DNA of 64,000 nucleotides from Pelotomaculum schinkii (GCF_004369205.1 NZ_QFGA01000003.1:310001-374000); one strand, 5' to 3'. Positions 34,554-43,710 are shown, counted from the stretch's first letter. Numbers and translations: made by a program. Notes: generated by a model from the letters alone, not told the origin.

Positions 34554-34826
34554 GATTTCTCCTTTCTGTATATCAATAGTACTCGCTAAACTGTTCAATG
34601 TATGTGAGTTACATGTTAATAATTTCTATGTGAGCTAAAGTATTCCTCTTTTATTTATATTCCGGCAGTAAAAACTGCCCAAATTGTTGCACATCACAAA
34701 GATCTAATACACAAACCAACTGGAAATTAAATCAGTCGGAGCAACACGATAATCCGAATACCCGAAAAGTAGACCGGGCTTTTTCGGTCGGTAAAGCATT
34801 GCAGCTTTGACGCAAAGGAGGTGTTT
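34554..34826. other. Gap with a small hairpin
   Basis: No gene. gaccg ggcttttt cggtc near 34773-34790 is the only structure seen; a strong aaaggaggt at 34814-34822 precedes the small ORF below. Confidence 0.4.
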
Positions 34827-34922
34827 TTGACTGATCTGAAAACGATTTTGGCCATCGCGCTTTGCCTTGTGATTATCAGCGGAGCGGCATATCTGCACAG
34901 GAGAAGCATGGACCGGAATTAA
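34827..34922 (+). CDS. Candidate 31-residue membrane peptide
   Basis: TTG start five bases after aaaggagg; encodes (M)TDLKTILAIALCLVIIS followed by GAAYLHRRSMDRN. One TM helix and a basic tail, typical of small membrane peptides or toxins. It overlaps the truncated HigB frame and may instead be the start of a lost gene. Confidence 0.35.
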   Translation: MTDLKTILAIALCLVIISGAAYLHRRSMDRN

Positions 34923-35140
34923 GGGAACCTTACGTTAAGCCGATAAAAGGCAAAGGCCTTTTTGAACTGAGAATCAAATTCGCGTCGGATATCAGCAGGA
35001 TATTTTATTTCACATATTGCCAGAAGACTTTTGTACTGCTTCATGGTTTCACCAAAAAAACCGAAAAGACGCCGCAAAGAGAAATTGAACGGGCACTGCG
35101 TTATAAAGAAGATTATGAAAGAAGGTGTAATAATGAGTAA
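34895..35140 (+). pseudogene. HigB-type toxin, 5' truncated
   Basis: Encodes only the later two thirds of a phage-derived Gp49/HigB (RelE-superfamily) toxin: EKHGPELREPYVKPIKGKGL, FELRIKFASDISRIFYFTYC, LLHGFTKKTEKTPQREIERA. The first 30-40 residues are missing and replaced by unrelated sequence. An ATG at 34862 could start a hybrid protein, but the fold would be incomplete. Its antitoxin gene follows intact. Confidence 0.75.
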
Positions 35141-35417
35141 AGCAGGAGCAAAGTTTTCCGAAGTGAAAGAGCTTTTAATGAAGGACGAAGAATTCAAGGC
35201 GGAATACGAAAAGCTGAAACCGCGCTATGATGTGATTTCGCAAATCATTGAAGCGCGAACCAGCCAAAATATTACCCAGGAAGAACTGGCTCTTCGGGTT
35301 GGGACCCAGAAATCCAATATCAGCCGCCTGGAAAGCGGAACCTACAATCCATCCCTGGACTTTCTGTCGAAAGTTGCCCGCTCCCTTGGCAAAGAGGTGC
35401 AGGTTATATTGAAATAA
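35133..35417 (+). CDS. higA: HigA-type XRE antitoxin
   Basis: 94 residues. C-terminal Cro/C1 HTH: ISQIIEARTSQNITQEELAL, RVGTQKSNISRLESGTYNPS, LDFLSKVARSLGKEVQV. The N-terminal helix KELLMKDEEFKAEYEKL is typical of HigA partners of Gp49-type toxins. Start ATG 35133 overlaps the toxin stop. A broken relative lies at 8231-8317. Confidence 0.88.
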   Translation: MSKAGAKFSEVKELLMKDEEFKAEYEKLKPRYDVISQIIEARTSQNITQEELALRVGTQKSNISRLESGTYNPSLDFLSKVARSLGKEVQVILK

Positions 35418-35681
35418 ATATTATGAAAGTCACAAAGAACCGCGTGATGGCACAGATGGCAGTAAAAAAGGCACTGAGAGATCAGCGCCTTTTTCTATGA
35501 TGATAAAAGGGAAATGTTAGTAATAAGTACTGTAATTCGTTGATTCAGAGAAAGAAGTATAATATGATTAGATTGTCATTATAAGGAAATCTTTGAGTTA
35601 TCAATATAAAGTAAAAGTAAAGGAAAATGCTAGAATAGACTCAGATTTTGTCTTTTCAATTTTATATTTGGAGGGAAAAAC
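35418..35681. other. Intergenic region before the two-component system
   Basis: No gene seen. AT-rich; contains several possible -10 hexamers (for example tataat-like text near 35560) but no pair I can defend. Confidence 0.4.
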
Positions 35682-36377
35682 ATGTTAAATAGAGTTTTAA
35701 TCATAGACGATGATAAAGAGCTGTGTGCTTTGATAAAGCAAAGCGTAGCGGCTGAAAATATAGATTCGGATCACTGCTATTCTGGCGCGGACGGGCTGTC
35801 CATGCTTGAAAAAAATGATTATCAACTCGTCCTTTTAGATGTGATGATGCCGGGGATGGACGGCTTTGAGACCATGGAGAAAATACGGAAGAAAAGCAGC
35901 GTTCCCATCCTGATGCTGACCTCCAAAAATGACAGCACATCAAAGGTTCACGGGCTACGCTCCGGCGCGGACGACTATCTGACAAAACCCTTTAATACGG
36001 AGGAACTGATCGCCCGCGTACTTTCTCTGATCCGCCGGTATACCCGTTTCAACCTGGCTGGAGATCATTCGCAGCCGCTGACTTATCAGGGGCTGACCAT
36101 AGACATGGACAGCCGGAGCGTCACCACGCAAAACGGGATATTTGAACTGCCGCCGAAGGAATTCGATCTGCTGCTGTTCTGCGCGAAAAATCAGGGGAAG
36201 ATTTTGACGAAGCAGCAGATTTACGAGGAAGTTTGGGGCGAGCCTTACGTTTACGATGACAGCAACATCATGGCGATCATCAGCCGGCTCCGCAAAAAGA
36301 TCGAACCCGATTCCGGCGCACCCTATTATATCCAGACGGTAAAGGGAATCGGCTACCGCTTCAACAAGGAGGTATAG
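35682..36377 (+). CDS. OmpR/PhoB-family response regulator
   Basis: 231 residues. Receiver domain with IIDDDKEL (acidic pair), phospho-Asp in LVLLDVMMPGMDGFE, Thr/Ser in MLTSKND and Lys in LTKPF; C-terminal winged helix with PPKEFDLLLFCAKNQGKILT and SRLRKKIEPDSGAPYYIQTV. Three bases before the histidine kinase gene. Probably binds the 11-bp repeats upstream of the ABC transporter. Confidence 0.93.
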   Translation: MLNRVLIIDDDKELCALIKQSVAAENIDSDHCYSGADGLSMLEKNDYQLVLLDVMMPGMDGFETMEKIRKKSSVPILMLTSKNDSTSKVHGLRSGADDYLTKPFNTEELIARVLSLIRRYTRFNLAGDHSQPLTYQGLTIDMDSRSVTTQNGIFELPPKEFDLLLFCAKNQGKILTKQQIYEEVWGEPYVYDDSNIMAIISRLRKKIEPDSGAPYYIQTVKGIGYRFNKEV

Positions 36378-36380
36378 GCC

Positions 36381-37304
36381 GTGATTCTCGACGTGACATT
36401 AGGCGTATTGCTTTGCCTTGCCCTTCTGTTCGGTGCGATCTGCATGGGAAAGCTTCTCGGCGTCAAGCGGCAGCTCAAAGACATGACGGATGCTCTCAAC
36501 GACATTGAAGCTGGAAACGGAAACCGGAGAATCCTTGCCACAGGCAATGAGCTGACCGCCGACCTATCCTATAAAATGAATGAAATTGTTTACCGTTACG
36601 AGGAACAGCTTTCAGGGCTCAGGGCGGCGGATGAAACCAACCGCCAACTCATGACCAGCCTCTCCCATGATGTGCGGACGCCGCTCACTACCCTGATCGG
36701 ATATCTGGAAGCGGCGCACAGAGGCGTTGTCACAGGGAAAGAGCGCGAGGACTATCTGGAAATCGCCAGACGCAAGGCCCATGACCTGAAGGACTATATC
36801 GACGTCCTGTTTGACTGGTTCAAGCTCAATTCCAGTGAATTCACCTTGTCCATCGAGCGGGTGGAGCTTGCGGAGCTGACGCGGAATATCCTGAAAGACT
36901 GGATACCCATCTTTGAAGAAAATCATCTGGACTACGAAATCGAAATTCCGGAAAAACCGCTGTATGCGAAAGTGGACCTGGACGGATATGCCCGCATCGT
37001 CAACAATCTGGTCCAGAACGTCATCGCTCACAGCAAAGCCACGCAGATCAGAATTGAAGTAACGCAAAATGAAAAGGAAATTGAAATCCGTATCGCGGAC
37101 AACGGGATCGGAATCGAGAAAGCGGATTTGCCGCACATCTTTGAGCGGCTGTATAAATGCGATAAAGGGCGCTCCGATAAGGGAAGCGGATTGGGGCTGT
37201 CAATTGTCCGGCAAATGGTTGAAAAAATGGACGGCAGGATCACCGTCCAAAGCGAACCAAATCAATATACGGTTTTTACCGTCTGTTTCCCATCAAGGAA
37301 TTGA
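36381..37304 (+). CDS. Sensor histidine kinase with one N-terminal TM helix
   Basis: 307 residues, GTG start after ggaggt. One TM helix (LDVTLGVLLCLALLFGAIC), a HAMP-like linker, the H-box SLSHDVRTPLTTLIGYLEA, N-box NLVQNVIAHSK (Asn-Asn-Val variant), G1 IADNGIGIEKADLPHIFERL and G2 GSGLGLSIV. It lacks an extracellular sensor domain, the intramembrane-sensing type that works with peptide-antibiotic ABC transporters, consistent with its neighbours. Confidence 0.9.
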   Translation: MILDVTLGVLLCLALLFGAICMGKLLGVKRQLKDMTDALNDIEAGNGNRRILATGNELTADLSYKMNEIVYRYEEQLSGLRAADETNRQLMTSLSHDVRTPLTTLIGYLEAAHRGVVTGKEREDYLEIARRKAHDLKDYIDVLFDWFKLNSSEFTLSIERVELAELTRNILKDWIPIFEENHLDYEIEIPEKPLYAKVDLDGYARIVNNLVQNVIAHSKATQIRIEVTQNEKEIEIRIADNGIGIEKADLPHIFERLYKCDKGRSDKGSGLGLSIVRQMVEKMDGRITVQSEPNQYTVFTVCFPSRN

Positions 37305-37306
37305 GA

Positions 37307-37338
37307 AAATCCCTGTCCGCGGGCAGGGATTTCTTTTT
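37307..37338 (+). terminator. Terminator of the two-component operon
   Basis: aaatccctg / cagggattt stem (37307-37315, 37324-37332) then ctttttg. Confidence 0.85.
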
Positions 37339-37347
37339 GCCAAAATT

Positions 37348-37408
37348 GCAAGGTTAATGCAAGGTTAATGCAAGGTTAATGCAAGGTTCCGGCAAGGTTA
37401 ATGCAAGC
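37348..37408 (+). repeat. Tandem 11-bp repeats: likely response-regulator operator
   Basis: Unit gcaaggttaat at 37348, 37359, 37370, a variant gcaaggttccg at 37381, again at 37392, and a partial gcaagctt at 37403. The 11-base period equals about one helical turn, so all units face the same side of the DNA. It sits 50-100 bases before the ABC transporter start, where an OmpR-type activator would bind. Confidence 0.85.
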
Positions 37409-37452
37409 TTGGCATGTTACACTGGTTTCAGCAAGAAAAGGAGGTTCTAAGT

Positions 37453-38376
37453 TTGAGTGATTTCATGATTGAAACCAAAAATCTTACCAAACAATTCGGT
37501 GAGCAAAAAAGTGTCGCGGGCCTCAATATCCATGTGAAAAGAGGCCGTATCTACGGCCTGCTTGGGCGGAATGGAGCCGGAAAAACCACGACGATGAAAA
37601 TGCTGCTGAACCTGACGCGGCCCACTTCCGGAGAGGTTTATATTTTCGGTAAGAACATTCAGGGAAACGAAAAGAAAATCCTGCCCCGCATCGGCAGTTT
37701 AATTGAAGCGCCGGGATTTTACCCGAATCTGACAGGCACGGAAAACCTAAAAATCTTTGCCCAGCTCAGAGGCGTTTCCCGGCGTGACGCCGTTCAAAGC
37801 GCGTTGGATGTTGTCGGACTGCCATACGGCGATAAGAAACTGTTTTCTCAATACTCGCTTGGCATGAAGCAACGCTTGGCTATCGCCCTTGCTATCATGC
37901 ACGACCCGGAACTGCTGATTTTGGACGAACCGATCAATGGGCTTGACCCGATTGGCATAGCCGAAGTCCGTTCTTTTATCCGGGAATTGTGCGACGCAAG
38001 AGGGAAAACCATTCTGATTTCAAGCCATATCCTTTCGGAAATTTCGCTCTTGGCCGACGACATCGGCATCATCGACCACGGCGTACTGCTGGAGGAAGAA
38101 AGCCTTGCCGAGTTGGAAGAAAAAAACGGAAAATATATTCATTTCGTCGTTTCTGACACAGCGCAGGCAGCCAGAATCTTGGAGAGGAACTTTGGAGCGA
38201 AAAACTTTACGGTGGAGAACGACCACAGTTTGCGCCTGTACGATGGCAATCTGTCGGTGGCCGCGCTGAACCGCGCTTTTATTGAAAACGGATTGGAGGT
38301 AGCCGAGGCTTATACCTCTGAGGATACCCTGGAGGATTATTTCAAGCGCATAACCGGGGGTGAGGGCATTGCGTAA
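37453..38376 (+). CDS. ABC transporter ATPase, lantibiotic-immunity/BcrA type
   Basis: 307 residues from TTG 37453 (ggaggt seven bases upstream). Walker A LLGRNGAGKTTT, signature YSLGMKQRLAIALAIM, Walker B LLILDEPINGLDP and switch ISSHILSEI. The C-terminal extension of about 80 residues (AARILERNFGAKNFTVE...EDTLEDYFKRITGGEG) is typical of BcrA/LanF ATPases. It works with the two permeases downstream in self-protection against peptide antibiotics; the inferred signal is such a peptide. Confidence 0.9.
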   Translation: MSDFMIETKNLTKQFGEQKSVAGLNIHVKRGRIYGLLGRNGAGKTTTMKMLLNLTRPTSGEVYIFGKNIQGNEKKILPRIGSLIEAPGFYPNLTGTENLKIFAQLRGVSRRDAVQSALDVVGLPYGDKKLFSQYSLGMKQRLAIALAIMHDPELLILDEPINGLDPIGIAEVRSFIRELCDARGKTILISSHILSEISLLADDIGIIDHGVLLEEESLAELEEKNGKYIHFVVSDTAQAARILERNFGAKNFTVENDHSLRLYDGNLSVAALNRAFIENGLEVAEAYTSEDTLEDYFKRITGGEGIA

Positions 38377-39151
38377 TCTGCTTCTCTGCGAATTTAAGAA
38401 ATTTAAGCGAAAGAAAAATTTTTTTCTTGCGCTGCTGGCCGCTTTTGTTTTCCCTGTCTTGGGTTCGGCTTTGGTTGCGGGGCGTCCGAGCGCGGATTTC
38501 GCCGGCATGATCAGCTTCGCTCGTGAGGAGAGCAACTTTCTACTCCTGATGCCGCTGCTGATTATCCTGGCGGCCAACCTGTTTTTTTCTGAGCATTATA
38601 ATGATACGCTCAAAAACCTGCTTTGCATCCCCGTATCGAAAAATCGGCTGGTTTTTGTGAAGCTGCTGGTACTGCTGATCTTTTCCGTCGTATTCCAGAT
38701 TGTTGGATTTGCGATCAGCACGGGAATGACTGTTTTGTATCATATTCCGCTGACAGATTTCTCTCTGCAATTTGTCTTAACGGCGGCGACGGGGATATTG
38801 ATATGGGCGGCTGCGCTTCCCTGCATTGTGCTGGTCATCTGGTTCAATAAAAGCTACATTCTTTCCGTAATCATTGTGTTCTTTTATACGCTCCTGAATT
38901 ATGCCATGCATTTCAGCGACGCGATTCTGATGCAGCCTTTGGGGTTCAATGCCGGGACGCTCATGCCGATCCCCATGATTTTCCGCTGGCTGTACCAGTT
39001 CAATATTCCGGTTGGTGAAATTCAGACGGCGTTCTACAATCGTTTTAGCCCATATTTTGCGTCTACCTCGGCATGCTTTGTCGTACTGCTGATCGAAGCG
39101 GCGGTTTGCGCTCTTTTGATGATTTGCATCTACCGGCGCAGAGAAATATGA
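38360..39151 (+). CDS. ABC transporter permease, LanE/MutE-like
   Basis: 263 residues; GTG 38360 overlaps the ATPase end (a TTG at 38369 with gggggtga is the alternative start). Six hydrophobic segments in the ABC-2 pattern, beginning LRNLLLCEFKKFKRKKNFFL (cytoplasmic basic lead-in) with ending RRREI. FSEHYNDTLKNLLCIPVSKN is the family's first-loop motif. Confidence 0.85.
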   Translation: MRALRNLLLCEFKKFKRKKNFFLALLAAFVFPVLGSALVAGRPSADFAGMISFAREESNFLLLMPLLIILAANLFFSEHYNDTLKNLLCIPVSKNRLVFVKLLVLLIFSVVFQIVGFAISTGMTVLYHIPLTDFSLQFVLTAATGILIWAAALPCIVLVIWFNKSYILSVIIVFFYTLLNYAMHFSDAILMQPLGFNAGTLMPIPMIFRWLYQFNIPVGEIQTAFYNRFSPYFASTSACFVVLLIEAAVCALLMICIYRRREI

Positions 39152-39166
39152 AGGAGAGGGGGTCCT

Positions 39167-39991
39167 ATGATGCTGCGCATTATAAAGACCGAATTTGAGA
39201 AATTAAAGCGGTTCCATATCCTGCTGGTCGGCCTGATCGGGATGGCTTTTCCCGCAATCCTGTCCGTATTTACGCAGGCGGTTGTCATGGAGGAAGCCAA
39301 AGTACAGAATTTTGATTTTGCGGCCCTGTTCAACAGTTCCATCTGGAACAGCGTTACGATTTTCATGCCCGTGATTTTTACGCTGATCGGCGGCTATCTG
39401 ATCAACAGAGAATATACGGATAATACCTTGAAAAGCATCTTGCCGGTCCCGGTGACATTTCGGCGTCTTTTGTTCGGAAAGCTGATTGCAATGGGGCTTT
39501 TAAGTGTATTGTTCGGGTTTTACAGCTTTGCGGTCACACTGATTGTCGGGCTTCTGTCGGGCGTACCGGGCTTGAGCGTTGCCGTTCTCATCAAAAGCCT
39601 TTTGCAAATGGTAGGGATTGCAGCCTGCACATATATTGCGATTCTGCCTATTATTGCATTTACAAGCAAGATGCCGGGGGCCTTTATGGGCGGAGTAATT
39701 GTATCCTTTATCCTTGGATATTGCGCCATGTTTATCAAGAACGCCCTTGGGTGCAGCCTGTACCCGATCCTGGCGGGATTTACCGTTATCAGGTTCGATA
39801 CAGGTACATTCATGAACACTTCCGAACCGGCAAATTTGATGCTGTCCTTCCTGTCATTGGCGGTGATGCTTTTGCTCGCGGTGACGATCGTGATGCTGAC
39901 AAATCCGCCGCAAGCGGCTTCAGAGAATCAAAAGCATAAAAAGCATAAAAAGTCGAATCTTTTCCTCCGGCCGGGGCAAAGGAGCCGATGA
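39167..39991 (+). CDS. ABC transporter permease, LanG/MutG-like
   Basis: 274 residues, start after gaaggagagg. Six TM segments; opens MLRIIKTEFEKLKRFHILLV and has INREYTDNTLKSILPVPVTF as its loop motif, parallel to the preceding permease. The C-terminus is strongly basic (KHKKHKKSNLF). Together with the ATPase it would make an ABC-2 exporter or immunity pump. Confidence 0.85.
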   Translation: MMLRIIKTEFEKLKRFHILLVGLIGMAFPAILSVFTQAVVMEEAKVQNFDFAALFNSSIWNSVTIFMPVIFTLIGGYLINREYTDNTLKSILPVPVTFRRLLFGKLIAMGLLSVLFGFYSFAVTLIVGLLSGVPGLSVAVLIKSLLQMVGIAACTYIAILPIIAFTSKMPGAFMGGVIVSFILGYCAMFIKNALGCSLYPILAGFTVIRFDTGTFMNTSEPANLMLSFLSLAVMLLLAVTIVMLTNPPQAASENQKHKKHKKSNLFLRPGQRSR

Positions 39992-40021
39992 TTTTTATAC
40001 AAGGAAAGGTTGGTGATTTCA

Positions 40022-40270
40022 GTGAAAAGGCTACTCTTTATGGCCGCAGCGGTTGTCCTCTTGGCTATGGGGATTCTTACGGGCTGTTCAAAAGATGAAA
40101 TTCTCGGCGCATACAATCACGCCGTCCAAGCGGCCGGTGACGCGCAATTGACCGGCAACTGGTCTTTGGAGGGAAAAAGAAAATATGGCGTGGATCACTA
40201 TACAGGCACCTATACTGCCGATTATGAGAATTTTTCAGGAACAGAGTATATGGGACTATTGCGGTCATGA
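40022..40270 (+). CDS. Lipoprotein of the ABC cluster, probably truncated
   Basis: 82 residues from GTG 40022: KRLLFMAAAVVLLAMGILTG then lipobox LTGC; mature part AYNHAVQAAGDAQLTGNWSL, KYGVDHYTGTYTADYENFSG, TEY. Lipoproteins next to such ABC clusters continue for a further 80 or so residues after FSGTEYLFGG; here the frame leaves the family after GTEY and stops. Likely a 3'-truncated gene. Confidence 0.6.
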   Translation: MKRLLFMAAAVVLLAMGILTGCSKDEILGAYNHAVQAAGDAQLTGNWSLEGKRKYGVDHYTGTYTADYENFSGTEYMGLLRS

Positions 40271-40313
40271 AGTTACCTACACACATCACACGTTAAGATA
40301 TATAAGCTCCTGC

Positions 40314-40346
40314 GCCCGATTGGTTTTTATCCAGTCGGGCTTTTTT
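40314..40346 (+). terminator. Terminator, and start of a segment repeated at 53.8 kb
   Basis: gcccga / tcgggc stem with a T-rich loop, then TTTTTT. The 110 bases from here closely match 53825-53940 in front of the Tn916-type sigma gene, so this may be a relic of another such element. Confidence 0.7.
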
Positions 40347-40555
40347 GCGTTTTCTGGAAAATTATTTTTCACTTTTTGCAGTTCACTTTGCCAAAATCGC
40401 TTTTTAGACCTGAGTAGAGAGGGGATATAAACCCCAGACATCAACTAGTTCATTTTGCAGTTGGATATTTTCCTTTCTTTGAATATCTACGATGCCACAA
40501 GAAACAGTATCCCGGTTTTCCGATGTTAATACCTGATAAAAAACTTGATGAGGAC

Positions 40556-41478
40556 CTATAAATTACTGGTATAAAAAACTGCTGAACGATAACCATAATC
40601 ATTATTATAAAGAGGCACTTCAAGTAATTTATATTTATTATTAGGGGTATTTAATGAAATACTAGTTAGTACAATTTTAGTTTCATTAGAATCTATGTAT
40701 GAAAGGAGAGCAAGGTTATTTTTGATATCATGTATGGAGACAACATGAAGGCTCTCGAAAAATGTTTCCCCCCAATAATTGGCTGTAAGATTATAAGAAA
40801 TATACTTATTATTCCGGGGAGAGCTTTTTGATTCAATACGTACACGTACAAGGAGTTGATTTTCCGTAATCCACCCTTCTGAGAATTGATCTTTACCAGA
40901 TTCTGCCTTAACTTCAGTCTTCTCTTTAGTTTTTAAATCGTATACTTCAACTCTGGCTCCCTCTGGGGTTGAAATAGTATATGAAATTTTGCTACTATCT
41001 TCATTCCAGTACGGTTTTCCAATAAGGTTTTCGGAGATTATAACTTTTTGATTCGAGGATAAATCCATATAAATTAGCTTATCATTACCAACTTTTGATT
41101 TGTAGTTAATTATTGTTAAAGCCATTTTATTCTTGTCCGGAGATAATGGGCATATCTAACATTTTGTGAGAGACAAATTGAAGAATTCCTTTCTAATATT
41201 ATTTGGTAAAGGTTTGAACTGGAGGAAGAATCTTTTTCTTTAGCTAGAACAAATACACTATCAGGCTCTATCATACCAACGATAGATTCAACTAGGATAT
41301 CACTATAAAGAGGAGAAAAATCATCCTTTGAAATTGCAATAATACCAAGATTATTGTTTTTTACGGCAAGGTATTGAGAATTAACCCAACTTTGTTTAGC
41401 CGAGCTCCCTAAATTAAATTGACAACCTGAACACAAAAAAAGGATAATGCTTAAAAATATAAAAATAGCTTTTTTCAT
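40556..41478 (-). pseudogene. Propeller-like lipoprotein, frameshifted
   Basis: The first part (41478-41116) has a lipoprotein signal KKAIFIFLSIILFLCSGC. The second frame (from about 41150 down to 40556) continues with PLSPDKNKMALTII, YWNEDSSKISYTIS and LSYIDSNETKIVLTSI, repeated strand motifs like TolB/WD40-type blades. The two frames overlap at about 41120-41160 and read as one protein if one base is added or removed there. No frameshift signal is obvious, so this is a mutation or an assembly error. Confidence 0.65.
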
Positions 41479-41562
41479 GATTGATATATCCCCCTCTTAT
41501 ATAAATATGCCCCTCTGTTACTGGCTTAGTCTTTAGCTCAGTAACAGAGGGATAATGTGAGA

Positions 41563-41920
41563 TTAATCTCCATAGCTTTTAATCTGGCTTTCCAGCTTTG
41601 CTACCATTTCCTCCCGGGCTTTTTCGTCGTACTCAGCCTGAATAGGGTTGTAGCAGATAATGTAGCGGTTGGCATCGCACCAGACTTCTTTTACTCTCAG
41701 TTTATCCCGTACCACTTTGTATTTGCCGCCGGTTTTCAGTACCTCGCCGACTTCTTTGGCTTTGCGCATGCGCATACCGACGATATATTCAATGTGGTTG
41801 CGGTCCAGTTCATCCAAGAGCTCTTTGCTCACCATACCGAGGTCTCCGACAAAGACCACCCGGCCCAAGTTGAACCGTTTGCGAAGGTCAGCAATGATAC
41901 CGAAGCCAATATCAAGTTAT
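41563..41920 (-). pseudogene. Internal fragment of an IS1634/IS4-type transposase
   Basis: Open frame without start: DIGFGIIADLRKRFNLGRVV, FVGDLGMVSKELLDELDRNH, IEYIVGMRMRKAKEVGEVL, RYIICYNPIQAEYDEKAREE. FVGDxGM is the second catalytic Asp region of IS4/IS1634-family enzymes. Both ends of the element are missing. Confidence 0.75.
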
Positions 41921-41958
41921 TTCGTTGTCTTATATATTTCATTACTATCACTCCTATA

Positions 41959-42444
41959 TCATTCCATCATATATTTTACTGCTTTATTTACTGTCACTCC
42001 AAAACGCTTTTTTGCTAAAAATACTGGCAAGCAAATTGCTTTTGCAATTTGTTGAATAGAAAAATTTTGCCAGTAAAAAAGCAGTAAAATATATCTTTCA
42101 TCAAAATTTAGACTGCCAAGCATTTGAATAAGTTCCTTTTTCTTAACATCTACCTGCTCTCCTATGTCTTCTGATGTTTTAACAAGTATCGTATAGCCAT
42201 TCCACTCAGACTTTTTTTGTATCGTTCTGCCATACTTATATAATAATTTGATACTTTGCTCTTTAAATAAATTGGCATCCGTTTTGTCTGAAATATTATT
42301 GAAAGCTGCGCAAAACGCATTAATTGAGATTTGTTCGGCTGCCTTCTTATTGCCCAAAGTATAAAGTGCTAAATTATACAGTTGCTTTGCGGTGGCATTA
42401 TATAGGAATTCAACCTGATTCTGTATTTCCTGATTGCTTTCCAA
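41959..42444 (-). CDS. Divergent RNA polymerase sigma-like (ECF) protein
   Basis: 161 residues from TTG 42444 (ggaggt seven bases upstream). Region 2-like FLYNATAKQLYNLALYTLGN then KKAAEQISINAFCAAFNNI; region 4-like LNFDERYILLLFYWQNFSIQ and QIAKAICLPVFLAKKRFGV. It is weakly conserved and has no clear promoter-recognition helix consensus, so I call it sigma-like only. It sits between transposase debris and the region of decayed secreted genes. Confidence 0.55.
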   Translation of the reverse strand: MESNQEIQNQVEFLYNATAKQLYNLALYTLGNKKAAEQISINAFCAAFNNISDKTDANLFKEQSIKLLYKYGRTIQKKSEWNGYTILVKTSEDIGEQVDVKKKELIQMLGSLNFDERYILLLFYWQNFSIQQIAKAICLPVFLAKKRFGVTVNKAVKYMME

Positions 42445-42878
42445 AACGCTGACCTCCACCGAAACATTTATACTTATACAAATAAAGACAACAAAAAAAA
42501 TAAATTGCAACAAGAAATCTAAAAATATTTTAGAAAAATTGCATTTCTTACTTAATTATAGATTTCATCAAGGCAATGAGCTGATTGTCGGTCTACAATG
42601 GATGTGGTTGATAAATGGACGATGCGAATACCGAACTGGGGCCTTATCCTGGCTCAATTAACAGTCATATTCGGAGAGAGGGTGGAAAAACAGCTATAGG
42701 TAATTTATGGGTTTATACAGAATTGTTGACAGCTCCTGTTAAAATGTTGCACCCATCGAAAATGCTAGAATAGCTACAAATAAAAACACCCCGCTCCACT
42801 TGCATGGTAGAACGAAGGTATTCTTTTACTCACTTTAATCAACTTTAATGGTGACTGGCAAAAGGATCGCTTAAGTTT
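42445..42878. other. Gap with an unsupported small ORF
   Basis: A 52-codon frame (42615-42773, MDDANTELGPYPGSINSHIR...) lacks a ribosome binding site and a recognised family. An inverted repeat region near 42790-42830 is weak. Nothing else seen. Confidence 0.35.
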
Positions 42879-43312
42879 TTAGTAGATTGATTTATCTTTA
42901 AACTTTTCCAAAACATCTTTCTTTAATTTTTGATATTGCTTGTCTGTGTCTGCGATTTCTTTTTCTTTAGTGTCAGAATTATCAATGTTGAATTTACCCT
43001 GATTTACGGAAACTATTGAATAGTTTCCGTCATCTGTTTTCTTTAAAAATAGTATATACTCATTGCAGATACATCAGTATTGAGACCGACTGCAACGTTT
43101 GAGGAAAGCCCATTCCATGCGTTAGCTCCGGCTACCATGATATTTTGTTGATAACTGGAATCTCCTCCGGAAAGAACATATCCAAGGTCAGTTACAGCAC
43201 GATAACCCCCTGTAAATAAGTGTTGCGCATCTGCAAATGCAATGCTAAAAGTTAACAACAAGCATGACAATGTACAAATCAGTATCAGTATTTTTTTGCC
43301 TTTTTTACTCAT
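42879..43312 (-). pseudogene. Secreted protein gene with a frameshift
   Basis: Signal peptide KKGKKILILICTLSCLLLTF then SIAFADA (cleavage likely after ADA) and a mature part with TGGYRAVTDLGYVLSGGDSS and SSNVAVGLNTDVSAMSIY. The frame stops at 43043, but the neighbouring frame continues FLKKTDDGNYSIVSVNQGKF, DKQYQKLKKDVLEKFKDKSI to 42879. One base missing in the T/A-rich stretch near 43045-43055 explains it. Confidence 0.6.
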
Positions 43313-43646
43313 TATAACACTCCTCGCATTATACTATTTTACAACTTAAACTTGCATGAAATATTTAATTGTATAGCAAATCATTTACTCTGATTTGCCG
43401 TTATCTTCATTTTCCCACCCCCTTTGGCCAAAGCAAGACCATTTTTACCATTAATGTCGATCTCCAAAAAACTACCCTAATGACATTAAAGTATATTGGC
43501 TTTTGATAAAACCAGCTAATTTCTATTTCTCCCACAATTTTAGCCAGCATCCTGTTTGAATGGGCTGGCAGTATGTCTCGTCCAACCAGGTGATAGTGTG
43601 ATAATTATTGTCTGATATGCAATATTCTCCTTTAAAGGTTTTATAA
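43313..43646. other. Gap left of the IS3 element
   Basis: No gene seen. AT-rich text with no ORF or strong hairpin that I can support. Confidence 0.4.
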
Positions 43647-43710
43647 TGCCCCCCGTGTCAAGAACACAGATATAAAAAATTAAGTTTTCTCCTTCCCATG
43701 TTGATATGTA

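Noticed and set aside
37348-37408. Short direct repeats as a CRISPR array
   Set aside because: The period is 11 bases with no spacers and no cas genes are near; it fits a regulator operator. No CRISPR array was seen anywhere in the window.
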